Shown: positions 1 to 12,007 of the stretch, one piece after another | How positions within the stretch are numbered: position 1 is the stretch's first letter | How the letters are laid out: the number at the start of each line of letters is the position of its first letter | Assembly (NCBI GenBank): GCA_034508935.3 | Contig: CM067442.1 | Span: forward strand, 90,869,783-90,933,782 | Direction: 5' to 3' | Source: Berghia stephanieae | Taxonomy: Eukaryota > Mollusca > Gastropoda > Nudibranchia > Aeolidiidae | Length of the DNA stretch: 64,000 nt | Position numbers and translations under genes: made by a program | Notes under the pieces: generated by a model | Told to the model about the DNA's origin: nothing | What the model saw: the letters and a program-made list of their open reading frames with translations, nothing else | Database searches by the model: none

Positions 1-89
1 ATAACTTAGAGTTGCCAACCACCGAAGAATTAAAATACATTCGGAAGACCTAAAGTTTTCGTAGTGAGCTTGCTATTAGTGCCGCGCTG

Positions 90-260
90 AGGACCGGACC
101 GAGGACCGGTCCCACGGTCTTTTAGCTGTGAACCGTGGTCTGGTCCCAAAAAAGAGGAAGACCGCCGGCGGTCCTCACTTCTTATCACCTTTCAACGGTC
201 TGGCGCCATACTACTTCCCCAGCGATTCGTTGCCTCGGTCCTTTGCCTATCTTCCACCAA
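90..260. repeat. GGACCG-rich palindromic repeat
   Basis: Dense GGACCG/CGGTCC words (GAGGACCGGACCGAGGACCG, GACCGCCGGCGGTCCTC) that form short hairpins; markedly more GC-rich than the surroundings. Matches in style 1315-1490. Confidence 0.6.
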
Positions 261-544
261 TCACCACCCATCCCACTTAATTAATCGCACCCACCCCCCT
301 TTGCCATACACTAAACGACACAAACGACCATAGAGGCAGACGACCACCTCCCTCCACTCCGCAAACCGCCCTTTCGTGTGTGAGATGGGGGGAACAGGAG
401 GCGCACGCCTTGGACGATTCCATTATACGGGGTAAATTTCAAAATTTACTACACCATAATGATCGCAATGACAATGATCTATGATGAAGGCATGACCCCT
501 CTTCTCTAATGGGTTATTGTTTGAAATGTATGTGACTACTAAAG

Positions 545-545
<1 letters not shown>

Positions 546-582
<37 letters not shown>
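546..582. repeat. (TG)n microsatellite
   Basis: Uninterrupted TG dinucleotide. Confidence 0.95.
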
Positions 583-583
<1 letters not shown>

Positions 584-804
584 TCAAACCTAGCAAGTTG
601 CAAGTCTGATTTTTTGTTTTCTTTTGTCCATCTCTTGTCGCCACTCCTTTCTATCGCATTGTTGTCATTTAAAATAATACAATAATATTAAAATTTCGTT
701 TGGTGTTTTAACTAATCAAATAATATGAGTTTCATTAGTTTCTTCCTTCCAAAAAAACCAGTTATAACGTCTGTATTTTTAAAAGGTCCAATAGAATATT
801 TGGG

Positions 805-983
805 GACCCCGATAGCTCAGTTGATAGAGCACTCTCTTTATACGCAAAGGGCCAGAGATCGATCCCGGTGCAGTCGAGTTTTTTTCTGAATCCCTGTCTA
901 CTCAGCAGTGAATGGGTAGCTGGGTTTGTTAGATCTGGCGAAAAGTCACCATCGACCCCACTTATTACTTATTACTTATTACC
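805..983 (+). mobile_element. tRNA-derived SINE (family Y)
   Basis: tRNA-like head GACCCCGATAGCTCAGTTGA (box A) and GAGATCGATCCC (box B), about 73 nt, then a T run and a body (CCTGTCTACTCAGCAGTGAA...TTGTTAGATCTG) that recurs at 21255 and 34220, and a TTACTTA-type simple tail. The head does not form a full cloverleaf, so it is not called as a tRNA gene. Confidence 0.7.
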
Positions 984-1314
984 GCATCCACCCCCTCTTA
1001 TTATAACTTCACGTCTCTCTCTCTTACTCTTCAATGCTCGCTGCCCTCTCATGTGTGTGTGTGTGTGGGGGGGGGGGGGGTAGGAGTTGCGTGTGTGTAT
1101 AAACGCCACGAACAACTCGATCAACGCCTTGGGTGATTCCATTATCTCCGTTAATGGGGATAAAGTTCAAATTTTATTCACGCTAAATTATCGAAGTAAC
1201 AATGAAGTACTGTGATCAAATAAAGAAGGCATCACCCCTCTTCTCTAATTAGGTTACAATTTGAAATGAGTGTGACTACTCCGTGTGTTTTACTCCTGTA
1301 GACCACGGTTTTCA

Positions 1315-1490
1315 TCGTGTAGCGGTCTTTAACGGTTCAAGAATGAACGATCCCATGGTCCCAAAGGTCAAAACGGTCTCTCAAGAATGTTCAATGTCGA
1401 AAAGGACCGCCGGTCCTAGGACCGGTCCTTGCGGTTTTCATTTCCCAGGGACCGTAGGACCGTGGTCCTTAAGCTTGCCAAGGACCGCCT
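1315..1490. repeat. Second GGACCG-rich palindromic block
   Basis: Contains AGGACCGCCGGTCCTAGGAC and GGGACCGTAGGACCGTGGTC. With 90-260 it brackets the duplicated segments and the SINE, suggesting parts of one composite repeat. Confidence 0.6.
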
Positions 1491-1672
1491 CGCACTACTT
1501 GCTATGGCAATTAAGGTAATGATTAGAGATCTTGAGGCGGTGGCGGTGGTGGGAATCATGGATGTAGAGAGAAAGAAGAAGAAGACCACGAAAGAGAGGA
1601 TCTGATAGAGAAGGAGCTAAAGACAACCCGACAGAGGAAACAAAGAAAATGTGAAATAAGGAAGAAGAATGT

Positions 1673-1941
1673 GCCGCTATGTGGTCTTGTGGTATGACAC
1701 TCGCTTTCGGATCGGATTGGAAAATCCTGGGTTCGAGCCTCACTCGGCGCATAGTTGAGTCCACTCTTACCGTACTCAGGTTTAAAATAAGTACCAGGCC
1801 GTTAACTGCGTTGTTCTGTCTGAAAAAATGTAATATCGCCTAACAGACATCATGTAGGATGTTAAGTGTTGCTGTTGGCCTGTGACACCCTGTAAAGCGC
1901 TTTGAGACTTCGAGCGGATATTGCGCTATATAAAAACTCTC
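1673..1941 (+). mobile_element. tRNA-derived SINE (family Z) with GCGCTATATAAA tail
   Basis: Head with box A-like GTGGTCTTGTGGTATGACAC and box B GGTTCGAGCC (1730-1739); body with GTTGAGTCC, GGCCGTTAACTG, TAATATCGCCTAACAG and tail TGTAAAGCGCTTTGAGAC...TTGCGCTATATAAA. Shared with 22349-22630. Confidence 0.75.
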
Positions 1942-3640
1942 GTTAGTATTTGTGACAATGATAGCAGTGATGTTATTCTTGTTTCGATGATGAAATGATA
2001 GTAGTGGTGATGTCACTGATCAAGAAGCTAGAGTGATAAAGTTGATGGCAATGGTGACGCTTTTGTGTGCGCGTATGTTATTGATATTTAAAATGATTGT
2101 TTCCTAGAGTGGTGGTGGCTGAGATGATAGTTATGATTTTGCTAGTGATGGCAATAATTGATATGACCATGGTAATGGTAGGTATAATGCTGTGGTGGTG
2201 ATATTGATTGTGGTGCTGATGATACTTATGATATTGTGCAAATGATGGTGGTAGCGATTCTGATGGTAATGATAATGTTGTAAAAGTGCTTGTGGTAGTG
2301 ATGGTGATGGTTTTAAAATTGACGTGGATCGACGTGCAATTATTTTTAGGTCTGATAACCATTTCCTTATGGGCTCATTCTTGTAATAGAAATCTTTTTT
2401 TAAAAATGACGCAAAATACATTATACAACAATGTTAAACCAGGCCCATAAGTGGATTCGGATGTCAGACCTGCGTGTTTGTTAACCTACAATGCAGCACA
2501 AATCCCTTTCGAAACGGTATTCTTTTTTCCACTATAACACAATAAGTCGAATGCTTGGCAGGTCTGTATCACTGCGTACATAGACACGTTAGTTGTAATA
2601 ATATCTATTGAAATACCACCTTGAGTGGCGATAAGCCAAATTACACATCTGGAATACAGCATTTGCATACAAAGCTGTTTGAGTACAGAATTATTGAGAA
2701 AAATCGTGGATTTATTTTTCTTGTAACCATTGTTTTAAATATATTAATCTTATTATGTGTATATTTCCGTCTTTCTATTTTTTAATTTTAAACTAAAGTT
2801 AGGAATTTGTTTTTGGCCAGTAATCGTAACTTTATCAGACCATACCCAGATCAAAACAACAACCCCAACCCCCTGACAACATTACCCCTTGTTCTGAGTT
2901 TAAGAACATAGGCAAGTTATTGTTCTTAGGCCGAACTGGGCTTTTATGTTCTGTATCATTCTATTTCACCCAGTTTCAAACCCGTTGACATTTTAAATCC
3001 CAGCCCGTTGACATTCTAACTTCTCGTCAGGGCAAAAGTGGATACCAAATACTTAATAGTATTAGCTAACGAATGAAGTACTGAAAATATTGAGGACTTG
3101 GTATTAGTGTCCTTTATTAATCTTTAATATATTGACATCGTCTATGGAGATAAGTTTAAATGCAGAGGTTGTGCTTTCGGCTTTGGAATTAATTTGCGTG
3201 TTGTAAAGCCGCCAAATTCCATCCCGTCTATACAATTACCTCGTTTACTGCCAATTTGAAAACGCATTGAATTCGCCATGAATTAAATCTATCATTATGT
3301 CATACAGCTAGTCTACTCAAGACTGTACAACTTATAACAAAATTTTCTGAAGTTAAAGGACAGGTATCGACATCGTTCAAAAATTTTGGCTAAATTCAAG
3401 CTATTATTGATGGCACTCACTGAATTATCAAGATTATAACATTTTTTTATAAAACTGCTTCTTAACAGATACAGAAATTTGGTGTTGTTTTTTTTTTCTT
3501 GCGCTGCTTATACTATTATGACTAATATAATATTTTGACAAATTGAATACTAGTCATTTAAAACAAATAGTTACTGAGTGCTTACCCACTATTATAGATT
3601 GAAAAAAAATGTAAAAAAGGCAAAACACACGTAGACACAC

Positions 3641-4009
3641 AATAGACACACACACACACACCACACACAAATCAAACAAAAGCAGGGAAAATACCAACAA
3701 GAGAAAACAAATAAAAAAGAACAATAACCCCCCCCCCCCCCCCCAAAAAAAAAACAACAGCAAACAAAACAAAACAACAACAACCCCCCCCCCCTCCAAA
3801 AAAAAAAAACAAAAAACAGAAACCAAAACAAAGAAAACCTGCCGAATCTTCCTCTGTGCCTAGCGAACCCAAACTCTCGAGCAGGTATTTGAATTGGATA
3901 CTTACCAATAGGAGAACACGACAATTGTTCCTTATAAGAAATCAATCACCATTCTGGAATAAAAATCATATCCCAGAAGAAAAAAACAAACAAAAAAACC
4001 CCACGAAAT

Positions 4010-4043
<34 letters not shown>

Positions 4044-4055
4044 CAAAAAAAAAAA
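3641..4055. repeat. Simple-repeat cluster (CA)n, poly-C, poly-A, (CA)n
   Basis: CA tract near 3641-3668, C runs at about 3727-3744 and 3784-3793 flanked by A runs, and a CA tract at 4013-4041 followed by an A run. Apparent open frames here are low-complexity only. Confidence 0.9.
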
Positions 4056-5178
4056 AACACATATAACTGATTATTTGACTCACAAACAGAGGAGGTGGGG
4101 TTTGTGAAACATTTAAGACGATACGGATATATCATGTAATTACGTAGATTCGAATCCAGCTCAGTAAAAGCAAAAACGGAATATTGCCCAGCTTTAGTGT
4201 GAAGGACGAATAGTGCAAGCAACACGATTTGTCCGTACGTACGGCAACCACGGTTGAAGCTATTCGACCTTAAGGACGAATAGGGCTACCCCCACTTTTA
4301 TTGATGACAAATTGATCTGCGAATCCCCCGCCTCCACCCCCCCACGCCCTGTTTTTTTTTTTTTTTTTTTTTTTTTGGCCAATAAGATCTTGTGGGGAAA
4401 AATGAATTCCTCTCCAGCAAAAGACCCCATACAGGCCTTTAATGAGACCCACAACCAAACGTCTCCTTGCTCTGAGAAGATATCCACCCATCATAACTGC
4501 AATGGGTCAATCCCCCTCCAACACACACACACATACGTCCAGTCCAATGGATTTCAATCATCTACAAGCCCATGTTACACAAGCAGTAAAATTATACCAG
4601 TCAATATCCAGCTCACGCCAAAGAAAAAGGCAACAACAAGCAAAAGAATGAAAATAAACTTGTGATACAGAACTATTGTGAAATAGATATTTTATTAAGA
4701 TGATTTACAGCAGTTATATAAGTATATTATATCAATAATGTGGTTCATAAATGGAAAGCATATTACTTTATACAGATCTCTGTATTTTTACAATCAGAAA
4801 ATGAAATATCATTGTCATTATTAATAATAAGAAATAAGATTTTATCTTTAGAAGGAAAAGTATGCTTTGAAATTGCATTTAAGTCATATGTATATCAGCC
4901 AACAATTCGAGGTTTTAAAAATAAACAGTCTATCATAACGATTTTTAATGTCTGATTTCTTTGATCAGACTCAAAAGGGATTAAGCATCACAACATCAGA
5001 CCAGTACAACAGTACTAATAGTGCAACGTTTTTGACTTACACATCTTTCAGTTTCTCCAACAACAATATTTGGCAGTGCAAATAACGAAAATTTAACGAT
5101 ATATTTCAAGTCTATTCACAAAAATGTTTGTTGTGAAGAGAGAGAAAGAGGGAGGAAGAGATAGAGTGAGATAGATGG

Positions 5179-5219
5179 AGGGGGGGGGGGGGAGGAGAGA
5201 GAGAGAGAGAGAGAGAGAG

Positions 5220-5291
<72 letters not shown>
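5179..5291. repeat. Poly-G plus (GA)n tract
   Basis: G run at 5179-5192 followed by about 95 bp of GA dinucleotides. Confidence 0.95.
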
Positions 5292-5294
<3 letters not shown>

Positions 5295-6064
5295 ACGAAA
5301 AATGTCAATAAATAACATGCTGTGCCTTATGGTTTATTGGCTTTCAAGTGTTTTTGTTTTTTTTCAGCACAGCATTATCACTTTTAAGATCTCAGGTATG
5401 TAACTTAAGATTGAAAAAGAGACAAAGGTCATAAAATAAAAATCAACAAATTTGGCGTCGATATAAAAGTGCCGATTTCACCATGGCATATTCGATGTAT
5501 CTCAAACTAAAATCAAACATCAGATCTAAAAAAGTACCGTAAGTCTTTTACATTACATCCATCAGGCCCAAGGAGCTGGGAGTTTAACAGTTAAACCAAC
5601 AGTAACAATTGAAAGCTGGTCTACCAAAGCATTTCCCCCTTGAGTCAGCTACCTTCTCACAGCTTGGAGGCAAGAATAATTCTGGCATATAAATTGGGTC
5701 AGTTTTCATGTGAGCAACTACATTAAATATCAAGACACAGCTATCTCAATAACTGAAAATTCAAATTATTTAAAAACATTGCAAAAATTAACGAGTTTGA
5801 GTATCTGTTTAAACCGTGATCAATTTTAGTTCTATTTCTAATTCTGATATGAGCTGATGTAAAATTTTAAAAAATTAGAACCCAATTTGACTTTTAAGAG
5901 GAAACCCGATCAACATGTCACTGTCGTGACTACACGATGAATATGAATACGTAGTCATGAAAACGATAACTGGTTGAACAGTCCTTATGACAGCAATTGT
6001 TGAAACATCTCTAAATAATCATTGTAACTAGAAACATTCTTTGAACAAAACTGAGTATAATAAT

Positions 6065-6270
6065 GATCTGTACAAGTGTGAATAAAAGGGGCCAGACAAA
6101 GCAAGAAAGAAAAACACAAGAAAAACAGCCATCCCAAAAAATCAGTTTTCCTTGACCCTCAGTCGAAAGATCTCTTTTGTCGAGGCAGACTGATTTTTTG
6201 GGATAGTTTTTTTTCTTGTGTTTTTCTTTCTTGCTTTGTCTGGCACCTTTTATACACACTTGTTCAGATC
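6065..6270. mobile_element. Foldback (long-palindrome) MITE
   Basis: Two arms of about 85 bp form an imperfect inverted repeat: left GATCTGTACAAGTGTG...CCATCCCAAAAAATCAG, right its near complement ending ACACTTGTTCAGATC, around a roughly 35-bp centre. Encodes nothing. Similarity with 47603-47705 extends past the right arm (to about 6302), so the true element may be longer. Confidence 0.75.
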
Positions 6271-6427
6271 TTTATCTTACACCAGTACCTGCTCCCTAGT
6301 CTCTTAATTTGATATTTTCAAATGAATATATTAAAATGTTTGACAAGAACTGTTTTGGGCTCAAATCCTCTTCTCTCCATACTGATTTAAATAATACAGT
6401 TTTGCTTCTTTTTTTTTTTCTTTTTTT

Positions 6428-6955
6428 TTTGTTTTGCTTTTAAGGGTCTTACGATGCATGCAACATTTAAAGATCATTTTAGCATCAGAAAGAATATTCA
6501 AAGGATTAAGGTCTATCTAACAAGCTCCTAAGAAAAAAAGAAAAACAAAAGGGCAAATTCAACAGAGATCAGAAGAGTTCCAAGAGCAGTCTATACATCT
6601 CTGCAAAGTCTGAAATCACTTTGAAGACCCCCCATCCTCTATCACAGCCATGGGATTTCCATCAACAGGATACTGTCAAATGTTTACAAAATACATATTT
6701 TGAAGAACACAATAAAAAATGGAAAGATTATTTACGAGGAAACAACTTTTTCCTAAAAACATAAATTCAATTGACTGTTGCATTGCTCCTGGCAAAAGAT
6801 CCCAGGAAAATCCAAGCAAAGCAAAATGGTCTCAATACAGATTAAGGACACAAAGCTATATGGGAAGGACAATTGATATAGAGAGATAGAGGAGGTAACA
6901 AGGATAAAGATCAATACGGAAACCACTGGCCAGAAAGCTGATATTTTCAAGCTCC
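6428..6955 (-). mobile_element. Old diverged copy of family X
   Basis: Collinear but much diverged: tail-proximal TTTTAAGGGTCTTACGATGC at 6438, the TCAAATGTTTAC block, the ATTATTTACGAGGAA block and the AATTGACTGTTGCAT block appear in the same order and spacing as in copy A. Shows the family has been active over a long period. Confidence 0.6.
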
Positions 6956-9900
6956 ATGGGAAATTCTTACCAGTGCATATATCGTATTACAAATTTATAC
7001 TTGTTGTTACTCAAAGAAATGTTTTATCTCCAAAAAGTCCTTTTGACATAATTTGTTCTTTTTTATAGAGCGATTATAATATTCATTCTTGTTCAATGCT
7101 TTTGGAAAAAAAAAACAGTCCTGGGTGGAGAAACTCAGATAATTTCTCACTAAACAATGCAAGTTACAAACCCTGTGTGTCATGCAGTTTAAAAAAAGAA
7201 AAAACCTAAACCAGTAAATGCAAGTGACTAGAATTCAATTCAAATTTAACACAACTACTCTAAATATTGGGGTGGCTCCATTGAAATGAATACGAGATGC
7301 ATATGAATATTTCATGAGTAGATCTGTACATATTGTGCATTAGTTAACAATGTATTTATCTTTAGTTCATTATAATAAGGTTAATCAATCAGCCCTTCCA
7401 TCCTATAAGGCGTTTATCATATGATTATCATTTTATTCTTGTAAATGATAGAAAAATTTAATTACTAAACGTGAACAATTCTTAAGGGAAGAAAAATAAA
7501 TTGGCCTCCAAATGAAGTTAAGGAATTGTTTATCACATGTGATAACTTCAAATGTGTGTCAATTTCAATTTATTGTTGTTATAGGACCAATTCCCATAAC
7601 TATTCTAAATGAACAAAATCCAGTCAATCAGCATATGCATAACTCACCTCAGCTTACCTTCTTCTTTTGGCAATGATTTAACATTCCCCTAACACCACGA
7701 ATAAAAATAAAACAAACAAAACAATATTTGATACACGCCCACACACATACACACACAACCCCTCCAAAACTATTCAAGTTAAATTATTTCACAACTTCAC
7801 GGCATAGTTATCCCAAAACATTCGTTACAAATGTTTTAGCACTATCATATAAAGGGAGGAAAAATAAAAGATAGAAAATTTACTTAACATTGCCCTCTGC
7901 AACCAACATTGTTTCAACATGCGCCTGTAAATTGCAAAGAGTGGTATGTATAATGAAACTCGTTATTTGAGGTAATATTGCTTGAAAACAAATATTAAAT
8001 GGATGGATGAAAAAAAATTTAATCAACAAAATAACAACCTCAAATCTGGCATTTTAAAAAAGAAGTCACACACAACGCCTCCTTTCTTCATACAATAATG
8101 TTACTATTTACAATGAAGATTTTTAAAACACTGGCACAAAAAAAAAAAAAAACAAACAACAAAAAACAGTATGGTTTCAATATACATGTATACAGCTTTA
8201 CAGAATCAATCTTCTCACTTTGAAATATAATGAGGATTTGTCATGCCATTGAAAAGGTTCAGATTTTATTTTTGATACAATTTGGTGTGAGTTTAACTTC
8301 ATAGAGCAGTGTAAAGTCAGCCTTAATTCAAATTCAAAATAATATCATAACAAATTATATGGCAAGAGTAATTTTCGGACCAATGATGTTATCAGATTGG
8401 GAAGAGAACAACTGATTGCATTTCAATGCTCATTAGCATTGTGAACGATGTGGACAAGGGATACACCAGGTGCTTGATTTTTGCAAGTGTGCAAAATGAG
8501 ACATCCCTTTTCTAAACAAGTCATTATTTGAACTGTTATAGTTATATCCAAAAGCTTCCATTTGAAGTCAAGTCCTTCTACATGGTTTGATTTTCTTTGT
8601 TCAATATACAGTGGAACTCGGATACAAGGATAGTGGGAATAGCAAAAAAATCTGTTGTAGCAGAGTCCCATTATATCCATACATACAGTAGGGGAGTTAT
8701 TTCCCTGAGAAAATAAATCAAAAGGACGTGATTGTAACCTCAATTCATTTAACTCTTTCTTTCTCTCCTTCTCCTCAACATCCATCCCCTTCCACCACTT
8801 ACTTCAGAAGAAATGACGAGTTGGAACAATCATACTACGGTAATATTCTATCGTCCAACCTTCCTCTGCTTTCCATTCATCCGGACCCCAACACTGATAG
8901 CCACTACCACATCTAATTGCACTTCAAAAGTCAAGTAGCGCACCATCCCTCTAATAAGAAAAGGCAGCCTTGAGCTTCACTAGAGCTCAACACCCACCAC
9001 TCACTTGTCATTAGGCATAATTACCTAATCAGTCACCGAGTTGCAAATTCCTAGTTCTAAGCATTCATTATGCCTAGGTGTATCAACTTGTTGATCAGTT
9101 AGTCACATGCCTCTCACTTGCCTTTTGCTGCATTGTCATGGTGTGTTACACAAATATCACAGAGAAACATCAATAGAAATAATTACTATTCGCTCAATCC
9201 CACCCAGTCTCTGTTCCCAATAAGTTACGTGTGCTATGTGTGCTTTCCTCTTTTCTTCTTGAGTGGTTCATTTTTCTCAACTGGGTAGTAAACCTTGTAG
9301 TTGTAGCCATGTTCCAAGAACGTTTACCTCATTAAAGCCATGCATGATTAATATGAGTTATAAAGGCTGTAAAATGGGGATTTGAAATTTTCACGTTGTG
9401 GCAAAGCTCAATCTGCATCCAATGCTGTTGTAGACAAGAGGACTACTTTTCAAGGCAAAATGCAATTTCTTCCGGTCCAACCCATTGATATGAGTCTTTT
9501 TTATCATCTTCATGATAACCTATTAATATACATTTTAAAACTGATATTCATGCATATTATGGATAATGAGGGCATGTAACATAAAAACTATTTAAACGAT
9601 TGAACAATCTCTTGGAAGTATAATTGGGCATTTTTCTTTTCAAATTTTAAATGAAATTATTTGAGAAAGTATAAAAATAACTTTGAAGAAAAAAAGAAAA
9701 AGAAAACAAAAACACCATATTTTACAAAACACTGTAATTAACTTAATATTGTAAATAAAATACAAGAATCTTGTTCAGATGCTTTATTAATTCCTATCAG
9801 TCACAACCGTTTTCTATAAAATGAATTTTAACAAAATTTTATTACCAGGGATATGATTGACATAACAAATAAAATTTGATTGCACGGTCAAATAAAGATT

Positions 9901-10018
9901 ATTCCTCAAAGAATATCCATCTCTATGAGGATTAGTAAAACAAAAACAAAAACAATAAGACTATAACAAATAGCTCGAACAAACAATAAAGACAACTTAA
10001 CTTTAGCCTCTCTAGTTT
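6956..10018. other. No gene seen: AT-rich unique DNA
   Basis: Short ORFs only, all low-complexity or without recognisable motifs. TACAGTGGAACTCGGATACA at about 8609 resembles a pogo-type terminus but no partner end was found. Confidence 0.5.
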
Positions 10019-10115
10019 GAACATGTTGCTTAGTTTTACCGACATTTGTGATACATTTGGGTCATATCAGCGACTAGGAAAGGGATGACAATACATAGGG
10101 CAAGTAGATAATATT
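10019..10115 (-). mobile_element. 3'-end fragment of family X
   Basis: Matches only the 3' part of family X: TTAGTTTTACCGACATTTGT and ATTTGGGTCATATCAGCG correspond to the tail region of copies A-C. No 5' part and no visible target duplication. Confidence 0.5.
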
Positions 10116-10363
10116 TAGTCCTGTAACCCTCTTATAACTCATCTATGAAAAAGAAAGACAGAAATGGGCCAAAGAGGAAAGAAAGAGAAGAGGAATCAAG
10201 TAGAAATTTTAATTAACCCTTGTGCCAAAAAGAAGACCATCCTATGTCTTAACATAAAAGCCAGCATGGAATCCAAACTAAAAGTGAGACATTTAGAAGG
10301 TTTCCAATGCATGTCCATAAATAAAGTTGACTTTTTAAAAGAAAATCATCATATTCCCAGAAG

Positions 10364-10889
10364 TTTGTTTGTTTTTAAGGGTTTTATGGCGCTTGCAACA
10401 CATTTAGGTCATATCAGCGCCAGTAAAAAGGAAGAAAATGGGATAGTAAAAAGTTCTAGAATTACAATGAAAGCACAAAAGAAAAGGTAAGACAAAGGGG
10501 AATTGGTTCAAATAGGGAACAGATGTAGAGCACACCGTCAAAGTACTTAGTTTGAGATCACCTAAAAGTCTCATCCAGACACAAGCACAGGTCCCAACTA
10601 AGAGGAATACACTCAAATGTTTACCAATCATATAATATAATATGTAAACTAAACATAATACAATGCATAACAGAGAGATGATTTACAAGGAAAAAAATAT
10701 CATCTCCCAAAACTAACAATACATTTGACTGTTTCCCTCTCAGCCAGGGTATCCAGCCAGGACCAGGACAAAACCAAGTAATCTCATTCCAAGACAAAGA
10801 CAGAAAGCATGTTGGAAAACAGATATAGGGGTTAGAAGACACAGTAAGTACCTCCCTGCCCACTATGGGAGGTCGGAAACCCCACCCAG
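10364..10889 (-). mobile_element. 0.5-kb SINE-like retroelement (family X), copy A
   Basis: About 526 bp, about as long as copy C and alignable throughout, with an 11-12 bp duplication TATTCCCAGAAG at 10352-10363 and 10890-10901. Same 5' boundary (CTGGGTGGGG on minus) and same A-rich 3' end (CCCTTAAAAACAAACAAA). Shared motifs: ATATGACCTAAATGTGTTGC near the tail and TCATCTCTCTG mid-element. Confidence 0.85.
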
Positions 10890-10901
10890 TATTCCCAGAA
10901 G

Positions 10902-11912
10902 AAAAAAGTGGGTACACATTAGACTGCTTTTATTGATTAAGCGCCCAAGCCAAAGTCTGGATAAGGACAGAAGGAGACAAGACATGAGGGCTAGAAGAGA
11001 TAGCAATGATGGACAGATATAAAATCCCCCCAGCCAGGGGGCATAATTTAACCTTCACTGATGGGATCTCCATCCACAGCAGTTACCTAGACCATTCAAC
11101 AGACAAATAATTTATCATATATCCTTTCTATTCACAATACATTTAAAAAAGTGCACTGCTAATGAATTCCCTTTATAAATCGATTGAAACATTTAGTGCT
11201 GCCTTTCAATTTAGAAACTCCAATCAAAGAGCTTGTCACAACAATCCAAACTATTTGTAAGATGGTAGAATTAGATGAAAGAATGAACAAAAGAGAATCC
11301 TAACAGAAAAAAATGACTTGTATTCAGTAACTGGTTCACCTAAAGATTTATAAGTTTTGATTACCAAAATTTAAAATCTTCCATGACATAGAGCTTAAAG
11401 AATGACAGCTTTTGTTTTTGATATTAAAAAAAAAGTTTCCCAATAGCAGACATCTTATTACGTAAAAATAAAAATTAAAGATTTTAATTTTCTGTGCGTT
11501 CATAAATTCTTTAATACACATAAAAAATCATTGGTATCTAGTGAACAATTTCTGTTTTGCCAAAAAATTTGAAAGTCAATAGTTCTTATCAAAGACATAA
11601 TGGACATAACTGAATATCTAAATTATAATCTTAATTTGAGGGCTTTTAAATTTGACTTGCAGTAAAATGATAGCAAAATGAACTGTGAGGTATTCAGCAT
11701 TTTATATCAACAAGTTCAGAGTATATTTCAAAGATGTATAAATACAATTGTAAAACAAATATATCATTGCTGCTTGGTGAAAACCAATGAATGCGTGATT
11801 TAGCTAAATTTCAAAATAAAATTGTTCAATAACTAAAGCCTGACTTTTTGAAAAAAAATATTATTTCTGCCACTCCAAGCACACATACAAACACACACCC
11901 ATATATATACAT

Positions 11913-12007
<95 letters not shown>

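Larger units (their letters stand above)
404..1285. repeat. Diverged duplicate segments (404-545 and 1124-1285)
   Basis: Both contain ACGCCTTGG-GATTCCATTAT, a spaced middle and GAAGGCAT-ACCCCTCTTCTCTAAT, then GTGTGACTACT and a TG-rich end. About 720 bp apart, with SINE family Y between. Likely pieces of a dispersed repeat. Confidence 0.6.
1950..6060. other. No gene seen: simple repeats and unique AT-rich DNA
   Basis: Contains TGATGG-rich imperfect repeats (about 1960-2310), the simple-repeat cluster at 3.6-4.1 kb, poly-T at 4351-4376 and the GA tract at 5.2 kb. No ORF with homology. May include part of the SIPA1L 3' region, but no evidence supports a boundary. Confidence 0.6.

Noticed and set aside
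805-877. tRNA gene at the head of the 5'-end SINE
   Set aside because: Boxes A and B are present but the acceptor and anticodon stems do not pair properly, and the same body follows in other copies, so it is a SINE head.
8609-8700. pogo-like terminus TACAGTGGAACTCGG
   Set aside because: No matching opposite end or transposase was found, so an element cannot be delimited.
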